Made by a program: the position numbers and the translations under genes. 44,411 bases of DNA from Emmonsiellopsis sp. PD_33 (Eukaryota; Ascomycota; Eurotiomycetes; Onygenales; Ajellomycetaceae), in contig JANTQF010000297.1 of assembly GCA_032988165.1 (NCBI GenBank), positions 1 to 44,411 on the forward strand. The letters run 5' to 3'. Positions within the stretch are counted from its first letter, which is position 1, and every line of letters begins with the position of its first letter. Of this stretch, positions 1-10,021 are shown in pieces. The notes under the pieces are model-generated. The model made no database searches. It saw only the letters and a list, made by a program, of their open reading frames with translations, and was not told the origin of the DNA.

Positions 1-1141
1 TTATTGTAGTGGTAGTAAAAGAAACTCTACTAACTGAACAGCTGTTTCTCAGCATCCATCACAGTTGTGAAGGTATGAACTGTGGCCCCCACAGCTCTCT
101 TGCATCAGGCCAGAATGTAATTCTTGGTAAGAGAAAGAGATGTAGGTTAGATGGGGGATTTTTATATATAACTATACATCTTTCTTCATAGCTGATTAAC
201 TTCCATGTGAGGGGAAGTAAGTAGGGGATGGGAGATGATGAATCCCCCGCGCCCCCATTTGTCATTCCCCTGCTCAGATATGCGTATAGATAGTATCGCT
301 TCCTTCCATCTTACTGCGACTAACCCCGGCCCGGTTAGTTCATCACCCAGGTTCTGTTTTCTTTCCTTCTCTCTTTCCCTGTTTTCCTCCTAATATCCCA
401 AAAAAAGGTTATCCATAGACGTAACTAAACAGGCCCTAGACAATAGAGGATATATTTATAAGGGAAAAAAGTTGAGATGAAATATATTGCCATAACAGCA
501 CAGAGTGAAATAGATGAATAGATAGAATAAACTATTAAATAGAAAAAGAAGTTAAAATAAATGCTATAACTAAGTATTAACAGCTAGAAATATTGCGTTT
601 TTTAGATGAGAAAAAAAAAAGAGGGGATTAAAAAAGGACATTTTCATACATACAATGGGAAATCAGGGGTGAGGATATCCATATTAGAAAAGAACCCTAA
701 CAGATAATGGAAAAATATAGATGTCCAAGAAATAAGTCATGTAAAAATGAAAAGCCATAAGGTGGGGGGGGGGGGGGGGGGGACCGGATATTTAAACCAA
801 AAAAGGACGAGAAAAAGGAAAAGAAAACAATAAAACAATCAGACCCGGGTAGATAGGTATATATATGTATAGAAAGAAAATAAGACGGAAATTTTTCCCA
901 CTAAAAAAACCAAAAAACAAGTTCCCAAAAACCTAGGTATTATCAGTACGGGAATCAAATTCCAAATTCCAAATCCAGTATTATGTTTTTATACAAGAAT
1001 CAAACGAAAATAAATAAATGAATAAACAAAGGAAAATGGGGTATATCCCACTCACTTACCTCATACTTACCAATCAAAACTAGCCCGCTTGTCAAGGCGA
1101 GTGAGTCTGGCCGGACCTGACCATCAGACCGAGTGCAGGGC
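1..1141. other. AT-rich intergenic region, no gene seen
   Basis: No supportable gene is present. The sequence is strongly AT-rich with many A-tracts and TATA-like runs, and holds a 19-G homopolymer at 764-782. The only open frames are about 60 codons and have low-complexity translations. The right end is the 3' flank of the PhoD-like gene, whose stop is at 1142-1144. AT-rich DNA like this could be decayed repeat sequence, but no repeat boundary or coding remnant is visible. Confidence 0.6.
764..782. repeat. G19 homopolymer
   Basis: A run of 19 G in otherwise AT-rich intergenic DNA. Its exact length is uncertain because homopolymers are prone to sequencing error. It is the longest of several G or C tracts in this window. 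Confidence 0.9.
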
Positions 1142-3591
1142 CTATGCCGCGGGCCCTGTTGGCTGATGATGATGCAAATGGGGCATGTGGAAGTGGTGCT
1201 GACGTTTTTCTTCCGTAGCTGAGCCGGGCGGGACGACCAGGGGAGGTACTAGATGCAGTCACAGTTAGCAACAAGGCCTACCTCAAGGATATAAAAAGGG
1301 GGGGGTGAAAAAAAACACCAAACATACCACTAAACCCATACCCCTCCGTCGTCCCCTCCTTATCATGCGCATCAATCTCTACGCGGATCGCAACATCCAA
1401 TCCCCCAATCATGCCGGACAGCCCGCTAACCCCGTCAGCCGCGCGATGCATCGTGCCCGCCCCTTCTTCTCCCCGATGCAACGGCTCATGCCCATCCCTA
1501 GGCGCATCCGCGGGTCTTGTCTCCGCCACATCCGCAGTCCCATTCACGGCGCCATCAATATCCACCTCAGTGATGCACGCGTAGTTGCGCGAGGGCATGG
1601 TGACTTTATTAAACGCTGCGCCTTTCTCCTTGCCGCCGGGCTGCTTGTCGAAGAGGTTCATGAGCGTCTCGTCTGTGTCGTGGTCCATGTGGTGGATCTT
1701 GTTGCGGCGGGCGAGCAGGTTGGCGACGGCCTTGGGCGGGGGTTTGTTGGTTATCGCGCTGCTGATGATGTTGGGCATGTAGCGGAAATCGGCCTCGGGG
1801 GGGATGTTGAGGCGTGGTTTCGAATAGAAGCGGCCGAGCGCTGCGAGATGGACGTCGCCTCCGAGGATTGTCACGCGGACGGAGAATTTGCGAGAGATGT
1901 TTTGGAGGCGCTGGATCATCTCACGGCGCTCATGTTTGTGCTGGCGCGCGGTGTAGTGGTCGTCCAGGTCGTCGAGGAGGTCGACTTGGCCGTCGAATTT
2001 GTTGAAGAAGTCGCCGCCGACGCCGAAGCGTTTGTTTAGCAGGCGGATCGGGGCGATGAGGGGGGAGGAGATGATGTTTTCTAGCCAAGCGAGGCGCGGA
2101 TAGGCGATCGGGACGCCCAAGAGGAGAATTAGGTGTTTGATTTCGCCGTTTGCGGCGGCGAGCTCGCTCTCCAGTCGACCGAAGATGGCATCGTAGGTTT
2201 CTGGATAGTTTACTTGGTGGCGGGTGCGTTCTGTGCGGGCGTCGACGCCGACAAAGGCCATGCGTCGGCCGAGGCGCATGTAGAGGTTTCGGCTGCGCTC
2301 TTCGACATAGGGGCCGGGCTTGTTGCCCGTGATGAAACTGGGGTCATCGGTGGGTTCTCTGTAGACGTAGCTGTGCTCGAGCTGGCGGGGGTCGGCGCCT
2401 GAAGTGCCGTTGGTGGCCGTCATGGTTTCGGGCTCGTCCGTTGTGTAGGTTGAGATGGGCGGGGCGATATGGTGTTGGAAGAGAAGGTAGTATTTGAACG
2501 CAACGCCGCCGATGCCGCGGAAGACGGCGCATTTCATGAAGTGATCCGTATATGAGCCGAAGCCATCGATGATATCATGGTCGTCCCAGATGTTAATCTG
2601 CGGGATCTGCGAGTTGGCCGTCGCGAACGGCTCCATCCCATACCACTTGATATAGTTGTTAAAGTAAAACGCGTCGCACTCGTTGCGCATTGCGTTGGGG
2701 AACGGATGCGTGCGCCGCTTATGGGGGTTTGAAATATCCGTCCACGCCTTCAACGGGCCATCAACCCTGACCGAGTCATTATAGATCTGATCACCGCCGC
2801 CAATCATGACATGGAAGGGCCGGTGGGCATGGCGTCTCAACACATCGTTCCACAGAATCGGGCCCTGCCAGTAATCCAGATCGGTGCCGATAGAGAAGCC
2901 ATTGCAGGAATGGAACATGATGCGCATCGAGTCGCGCGCGGCAGGGACCACGAAATCCCACGCGCTCAGCGCCGGCTTATCATTGAAGTACTTGAAGCGC
3001 GGGATGGTATATTGCCAGCGCGTCTCCTTCTCCAGCACGGGCACGGAAATTTGGAACCGCCAGAAGGCCTTATCCGGGTCCGCAAACAGCTTCACTCCCT
3101 GCACGGTGGTGACCTCCTGGCTACCCTCGCCCTCCGCATTGCCATTGACCAACGGGGCGTTGGCATCATGGCCGGCGGACGCAGACGCCTTGGTCTGGCC
3201 CAGCGAGCGCAGTTCCAGCACAGGCAGTTTCTGACCGGGCTTGGTGACGAGCAGCACGCTGCCGTGCCATGTTGGGCGCGGCTGGTTGGGGTTTGAGAGG
3301 CTCTTGTAGTTTAGCAGCGGCCCGCAGATGACCTCGAGGTGGTCGCTGAGGTCGATGACGCCGGGCCCGTTGCCGTAGCCGTTTGAGCAGTCGAGGACGT
3401 GCTCGTAGCCGGGGGGGACTTGGGGGCAGCTGGCGGCGTTGAGGATTCGGGGGGCTGGGCGGGAGACGGGCAGGTTAGCCTGGCGGGGGTATAATGGGCG
3501 GGAATATAAACAGATTGCGGAGGGATATCTTACCGCCGACAGGCTGAGCTGGCGGAGGCTGCGTCGCCTCCTGCGGGAGCGGGTTCTCCAT
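1142..3591 (-). CDS. PhoD-like metallophosphatase domain protein
   Basis: Predicted metal-dependent phosphatase or phosphodiesterase of the PhoD family, 763 aa. Exons are 3591-3534, 3454-1328 and 1248-1142. Intron 1 has donor GTAAGA and branch GCTAAC; intron 2 has donor GTATGT and branch GCTAAC; both end in AG. Metal-binding motifs seen are GGGDQIYND (about residues 238-246), IWDDHDIIDG (308-317) and GGDVHLAALGRF (551-562), in the order expected for the family. The start at 3591 is preferred because splicing joins MENPLPQEATQPP to the conserved core. The longer unspliced frame reaching 3761 reads through intron 1 and gives an Arg-rich pseudo-leader. There is no signal peptide in the spliced model, so it is probably cytosolic. 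The last exon encodes a His-rich tail (7 His in residues 746-756). The substrate is unknown. Confidence 0.9.
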
Positions 3592-4935
3592 GCTTCGGCG
3601 AGGCGGGTGAAGCTGTGAGATGCGATGGCAAGGGATTCAGGCGCAGGGCTGGGATCGGATGAGAATGAGGCACGGCGTCTAGAGGTGCGGTTCAGCAACC
3701 ACCGCGATATCGACAGCAAGATAACAATGAGGAGACAAGAGATGCCTCCAAGCAGAACCAAGCAGGCCAGAGATTAGTTGGAAGGCGAGCTGCGCTATGG
3801 GTATGGCGGGTACCTAAGTTACGGCCGCGTATTTATCAGCTGGCGGCGGGCAGATCGAGATGCGCCCGGCGCAAGACGACGCTGTCTCGGGCTGCTCTAC
3901 GGTTATTGACTATTATAAGACACTGGTCACCCGCCGCATCGCCGAGATCTATTCGCCGCGTTGTTCTATCTCGAAGCTGAGTTGAGGATAGAGATTGATA
4001 AATAAATACATGACGCTGCCAAGCCCCTTTTCTGACTTCCCAATCCGGACGCTTCAGCCCTAACTCGTCGAAATATCCAACAAAGAGTCCAGCAATCAAC
4101 CAACGATCAACCTTGGAATCTCCAACCAGCTCCGAATCACGAATGGACAAAGGAGCCACGTCTGCATATCATCCGACCTGCGAAACATAACCCCCCCGGT
4201 GCCACCGCACAAAGCAGCCGGAGGGAAAAAGCAAAAAAAGCTTGGTTTGGGATCTTCAGGGCCCCGTTGGTTCGGGAATTAAAAATTAAAATACATAACT
4301 TAATAAATACTCCATTTTATCCTTGGTATTTGAAACATAATGCTTGTTTCAAAAGCAGATCCTCAGACGACTTGAAGTTGTTGGAGCTGGGTTCCAAGTT
4401 CCAACTCCTGACCTGTTATGGTGGCATGTTATTGTCTGCTTGGAAATACATAACCAATAACTAAATCCATCTCCCTGTGTTGTTCATTCATTCATTCATT
4501 GGGGCTTCGTCTGTCTTGAGAGAAAAACCTCTCTCCACCCCTGCGTCTGTACCTCGAACGTCCCGCGGGCCATATTTTAACCCAGACTCCTCCAGTTGCG
4601 CTGTTTTGGGCCGCAGATATTCCAAGCGGATCATCTAAAGGCTTGGGAACAGCATATGCATTGCTTGATTTGATCCATTTCAGCCCAGCCACTCACTGCA
4701 TGCATAGTCCCAAGGAAGTAAGTTCCCCTTTGAAAGAAATTAACCCATAAACACATGGTATATAGATCCAAACACCCCAACAATACTACCTACCCTTCTC
4801 ATCTCATAGTACCATACCTACATTAACACCAACACCTCTACGCAGCATGTATGTATGGATGTATTCAACCCCCCCTTCAAACTCCAGCCCTAAACATACC
4901 TCCCCATCCCAACCCGCCAAAGAAGAAGAATCCAT
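3592..4935. other. Intergenic: PhoD-like 5' flank and TRAPPC11 3' flank
   Basis: No supportable gene. Both flanking genes are on the minus strand, so this is the upstream region of the PhoD-like gene and the 3' flank of the TRAPPC11-like gene. A (CATT)n tract lies near 4486-4500. A CA/CCA-rich low-complexity stretch near 4850-5060 runs into the 3' end of the TRAPPC11 coding region. A 107-codon minus-strand open frame at 3836-4159 has no recognisable features. Confidence 0.6.
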
Positions 4936-7900
4936 TCACCCCTCCGCATCGACCCAAACCCCCACCCCACCACCACCAACCCCCTTCTTCCCCCCCTCCC
5001 CCTCTCTCCCACCCACACCCACACCCACAGCCACACCCATACCCCCCCTAACCCCCTCCCCCGCCAACACCCTCAACGTCTTATTAAAATACGAATCCAC
5101 CACCGCAAGCACGGGCACCACCCACTCCCCCCTCACCGTCGCCATTAGATGATAACGCACCGTATGCCTGCTCAGCGGCACAAGCTGCAGCGCCAGGCTC
5201 TTCGGCCCGTGGAACGCGAACTGGTCGCTGGCGTCCATGGTCAGGTTGAAGGTGAGGAAGTGCAGGGAGGGGTTTTCGAGCGTGTAGTCGAGATGGATTA
5301 GGCCGGGGAGCGTGGGGGAGGGGGTGGCGGTGGCGAGGACGCGGGGTTCGCTTAGGGGGACGAGGAAGCGAGGGATGGGGAGGGTGGAGATGGTGGTGTT
5401 TAATATGTCGTCGTCGTCGTCGTCCGGCCGGCGCCATCGGATGTCCAGGGCTAGGGTTAGTGTGGTTGGGCGTCTGTCGTCGAGCGTCTGCCGTTGGATT
5501 TCTAGCATGAATTCTGACTCGCGGAGTTCTTCGGGCCCCAGCTCAGCTGTCGCTGGGCTCTTTAATGTTTCTGTGCCGATTTTGCAAACACTCCCCCCTG
5601 TGATACCCTGTAGGACAGTGCTGACTTGTTTGATGACTAGCGGCTCTAGGGCAAATGAGACCATCTTCGAGTTTAGACACCACAGCTGCTGCAGGCCTTC
5701 ATGTTTTGGCTCGCTATCTGATACCGACCTGTCGTCGTAGTGGAAAAAGTCCGGCCATGGCGCTGGGTGAATCCGCGGTAAGAATTCATAGTTTGCCTCG
5801 AATGGCCTGATGAACGAGAGATCCAGCGAAATGGTCTTGGCGAGCGGCGTCTGCATATCGGACACCAGACTATAAAACGCGTTTACCTCAAGCTCGTAGT
5901 CTAGTGGCTCGCCCGTGTTCGTGAACACGGCTGATAGCGTATACTTCCCGCCGCGAGCTAGGGTACCAATTGAGCGGCGCCGTGTCAGCGTGCCAACCCC
6001 TCCGCCTGTGGGGTTGTACCAGGTATCTCCATCATCTCTAGTTTCGGAATCACCGTCACTCTCGTCATCATCATCGTCGTCGTCCTCATTATTATGGTTG
6101 ACCCACGAAAATGTCGCCGTGGTCTCATTCTGCCCAAACAGCTTAACATCGACATCTATAACCGCCGCCGCATCCTCATCATTGTCAATCTGCAGGTCAA
6201 GCACAACCCTCTCACCGGTATAATAGTGATTCCGCAAGTTTGGCGTCGTGATACGGACTTTCGGAGGTTTAGGCAAGATGCGTGACATCGAGGTATCCCT
6301 GTCCTTCCCGACCCGCCGTGACATGGGCCCTTGCTTCCCCGTGCTCCACCAGACCGACTCGTTTTGGTTTTTCTCGGTAATGACGTAGGCAATATCGAAC
6401 TTTTCCTCCTCGATTCGTAAGGTGATTGATGCTACGCGAGTCTCGCCTGCTTCCCGTGGCACAGATACAAGGTTGAACGCTCGCGTCTGGCCGGGGCTAA
6501 AGGAGAGATTTGTGGTTCCGACCATTGACGCTAGACCGCCAGAAGGTGATTGTACAGCCGACGAGCTCGCGTTTGCAGAGTCCTGCAGCGGAACAGCCAA
6601 AATCTCACAGGGACTAGACGAGCTGGGCCCTGCATCGTCGCTCGCATGAAGTAGAATAGGTCGAAGGCTGCCTTCGAAAACTACCTTCACCTCCGTCAGG
6701 GATATCGGCGAGGAAGCAGCATGCGCACATGATCGGATAATAAGCTGAGACTGTAAAGGCTCGCCGACATTGCCTTCGGATTTAGCAAACACGAAAGAAG
6801 CAGCAACTGCACAAAAAAATTAGCTTTTGTGAACCGTTTATCAGTGTGTAGATCAAAATGCATGTGGAACATACGGCAGGAAACGGAATCCTCCCCCTTC
6901 AAGACAACGCCGGGCTTGGGTTTCACGGGGGGAAGCGTTTCGACGCTTTTATGGATGTCGTAGCACCGTCCTTGGTGCAGGCCGAAGGCTACAACATTGG
7001 AGTAACATCAGTCGACGTGTAACAAATAAATTTTTTCGGCCATGTGGGAGGACGGCAGGGGTATTACTGGAGTTCATCATTTCCCAATCGATCCTCAAAA
7101 CGGTCTCAGCATCTTCAGCATGAAGTGCACATTCCCTCAACGTCCACGCGAAATCTTCCATAAGCTCCCACCATCCATTCCTGCGCCACGTTAACTGTGG
7201 CCAAAGGGGACGCAAGATGTCCAGCGCCTCTCCCCACTGCCCAATGCGCATATGCTCCTTGGCCATAGTCAGTTTCAAATGCTCCACCATACGGCCCTGC
7301 TGTCTCTTGGAGAATTCATCCGTAGACGTTTCCAGGAAGCCAAGAATCAACTTGGAGTGCCCAAAGCCTGGTTTATCATTCAGGGGATACTCATTATATG
7401 GCTCGGGGGCAAGATAAGTGTCGTAAATCGTAGATCTGTTCAATGTTTGCGAGGCCGAAGGTTGGCTTGGAGCCACCCGGTCCTCAGTTGAGATGTTCTC
7501 CGCAAGCAGTCGTCTCTGAGCGGTATGCTTGGCCGCACAACGCAGCCAGTAACCCTCATGATGTAGATATTCCCACGGTCGTATCCTCTCGCCAACCGGA
7601 ACGGCCTTCTCGGGCATCGCATATATGGTTTTGTATAAATCAGGGGCCGAGCCAAGAAGATCCGGCACAGCCAACGAGGATATCTCAGCCTGGTGCATTA
7701 TCTGCGCCATCAGAAGCGCCCACCTAGCCTCCCACGCTTCCCACCCATAGGTATTTGTCCCTTTACCACGGCGGTCCACAATGTCCTTTAGGCGATTCTT
7801 ATGTGTTATCCACGAACGAACAGCAGAGGCAGTCTGCTCCGTCCACAGTAAACATCGAATAATGCGAATAGCTAGGATATCCGCAAGCATTCTCGCGTCA

Positions 7901-8983
7901 TTAAACCTGGAGCTCCACCCGGCAATCGTCTCGAATACCTCCTCCCCAAACAACCCCTCGTAAGCAGTCTCGTAACTCCGACACGCAGCATCCATCTCCT
8001 GGCGGAACTCGGCAAAAACGCCAAGCTTAAAGTCGTAGCGAATATTCCAGCCCTGGAGTGATAGGGTTTGTGATGTCCCGCTGGTAGGCGGGGCAGTTGG
8101 CGGCGGGATTGTGCCTCTGTTTCTTTTCCGTCTTGCATGTTTAGATAGGTCGCGATAATACTCCACGCTTGGGCTCTGTAGAGAGGCGAGCATGGCTTTG
8201 ACGAAATCGCCGATATCTGCCTGCGAAGGTTCGGGCTGGAGGACGAAGACGCTTTTCAGGTCGAGGTTGGTTGCGCGGCGGATGCCCGCTATCCGCTCAT
8301 TGGCGTCTTCAGGCAAGGGGCCATCTTCACATAGGAGGGCAATGACAAAGCGTGTCTTGTAGCCAGAAGCAGCCCAGTCCTTCCTTAGGCTGTTGATCTC
8401 TATCTTGAGCTGGTTGTCCCGAAGCGACGCCATGTTGGAATCCACGGTAAACGGCAAGAAGTTGATAAACGCGGCGGGGACCAAGCTCTGGTGCTTCGTC
8501 ACCCACAGCGGCGTCATGATGCCGTCTGGGAAGGTTGGGGAATCCGGGGTCAGGGGGGAGATGGGCGAGTGCAGGACCAGGGGGACACCTGGGCCATTGC
8601 CAGGCGGGGCAGCTGCTTTGCGGGCGGGGAGGGTATATGTCTATGGCGGAGTCAGTATGCGACAATGTCCGAACCAAGGGGACTTTAACCAAACCACCTA
8701 CCCGCCCGACCCTCTTGATCCTGTAGCCCACGACGCCTGCACGGGCGCCATCACTCTTCCCGTTCCACGGACTGCCCGCGGCATCCTCGGCCAGCAGGGC
8801 GTTGAGCACCTTCTCAGCCGTCGGGTCGGTCAGCAGCGGGAAGTCAGAGAAGATCTCGATGCCATTGTCGTGCAGCCGGGGGTAGTCGACGGGGTCTGAG
8901 TCTTGTTTGGGGCCAGCGCCCAGGCCGGCGAGGAGGAGGAGCGGGAGGTTGTGGTCGATGTAGCCGGCGGGATAGGCGTCCAT
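4936..8983 (-). CDS. TRAPPC11: TRAPP complex subunit, TRAPPC11 type (foie gras / gryzun domains)
   Basis: Large subunit of the TRAPP tethering complex acting at the Golgi; TRAPPC11 belongs to the TRAPPIII-type complex in Aspergillus. The spliced protein is 1279 aa, normal for filamentous fungi. Exons are 8983-8702, 8640-7068, 6988-6875 and 6806-4936. The introns of 61, 79 and 68 nt have donors GTAGGT, GTAATA and GTATGT and restore one frame throughout. The N-terminus reads MDAYPAGYIDHNLPLLLLAG and the first junction gives VGR-TYTLPARK then HSPISPLTPDSP, typical of the family. A foie-gras-like helical domain follows WNIRYDFKLGVFAEFRQEMD (from about residue 292), and beta-sandwich gryzun-like sequence fills the C-terminal half. 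The last 50 residues carry a Gly/Val low-complexity insertion ahead of the terminal VWVDAEG, produced by a CA-rich microsatellite in the gene. It is divergent from the hydrolase gene at 10022. Confidence 0.9.
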
Positions 8984-9737
8984 GGCGGAGAGAACAGTGT
9001 TCTCGGGGGGCTATGGGGGAAGATGTGGATGTGTTTCCATGCTCTGGGATGCAAGGTAGAGGGGTACGAGGCGTGGAATAGGATCAGGGCGTCATGGCGT
9101 GGCGTGGAGTGGATTGATATTGGATTGAATTGATGTTGGGCTGAGTTGTTGTTTGGATAGACATGTGTGGAAGTAAGGGAGGTGTGCTTGTTGTGTGTCT
9201 ATTGCCACGACCTACATTAAATTGTATCTAGATAGTATGCATTAAACATCGAGATGGGAATAGCTAATGGTAATCAACAGCAACTATCCAGCTCATGCAT
9301 ATCATACGAGCAATAATAATAATATCCAACAGCAGCCAAGATCTCAACCCCGCGAGCCGCCATTTGAAACCTTGGCTGTGACAGCCGCCCAGATTGGCGG
9401 CGTTGCAAACCCGCGAGCGACAATGACCGGGATGGAATGGCGAATTGCAAACCCAGCGAGAGCAAAGGGAGCTTGGGTCTCCGCAGGGAATAGTTAGGGG
9501 ATAACTGGGGAATTAATTGCTGGGAGAGTTCAGGGGTAATCCACGGTTGAGCGCCGACATCGAAGTAGATAAGAAATGCAGCAGAGAATAATTAGTAAAA
9601 GTCGTTTCTGTGCTGCCCGTTGATTCTTTCTTTCTTTTTGCGTTCTTTTTCTTTTTCCCGTCGATGTAACTGTTGGTTGATGATATTGCTTTTGCGGCTA
9701 AAAAAAAGGAGCAGCCACCAACTAATTCTATCTCGAA

Positions 9738-9764
9738 CATCACCACCACCACCACCACCACCAC
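9738..9764. repeat. (CAC)n trinucleotide microsatellite
   Basis: About nine uninterrupted CAC/ACC units in the spacer upstream of the hydrolase gene. Probably length-variable between strains. Confidence 0.9.
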
Positions 9765-9939
9765 CTTCGGCTTCACGTCAGTCAGTCAACCCAGACTCAA
9801 TTCGGCCTCAACTCCCCTCCGCTCTGCCATGTCCTCTCCATAGTCTCGTCTCTGCGCCTCCCTCTCGCCGGACATGCCACATCCCGCCCCCTGGGCCTAG
9901 TCGCTGCGCTGCATGTCCATCCCCTACATACATCAACCC

Positions 9940-9963
9940 ACATCCAGACATCCAGACATCCAG
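9940..9963 (+). repeat. Three direct copies of an 8-mer (ACATCCAG)
   Basis: Three perfect head-to-tail copies of ACATCCAG, 59 to 82 bases before the hydrolase start codon and so probably in its 5' leader or core promoter. Function unknown. Confidence 0.85.
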
Positions 9964-10021
9964 AATACTACGCACAACACAGTCAATACACATCTGTTCG
10001 CATTGATGCACTGCCGCCGCC

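Larger units (their letters stand above)
8984..10021. promoter_or_regulatory. Divergent promoter region (TRAPPC11-like / hydrolase)
   Basis: A 1.04-kb spacer between the TRAPPC11-like start (minus) and the hydrolase start (plus). No supportable gene. It contains CT-rich stretches (9625-9660), a (CAC)n tract at 9738-9764 and three direct copies of the 8-mer ACATCCAG at 9940-9963, just upstream of the hydrolase ATG. The plus-strand start context GCCGCCATG at 10022 is strong. No specific factor site can be assigned. Confidence 0.55.

Noticed and set aside
480..1080. Possible RIP-mutated transposon remnant
   Set aside because: AT-rich, but there are no terminal repeats, no target duplication and no coding remnant; composition alone is not enough.
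1305..2039. 244-codon plus-strand open frame opposite the PhoD-like gene
   Set aside because: Antisense shadow of GC-rich coding sequence, with no recognisable protein.
3592..3761. Apparent hydrophobic N-terminal leader (MVLLGGISCLLIVILL) in frame with the PhoD-like protein
   Set aside because: The frame connects only by reading through a good intron (3533-3455). The spliced model starts at 3591 in another frame and gives a continuous conserved N-terminus.
3836..4159. 107-codon minus-strand frame upstream of the PhoD-like gene
   Set aside because: No recognisable features and no splice links; it lies in the probable leader or promoter.
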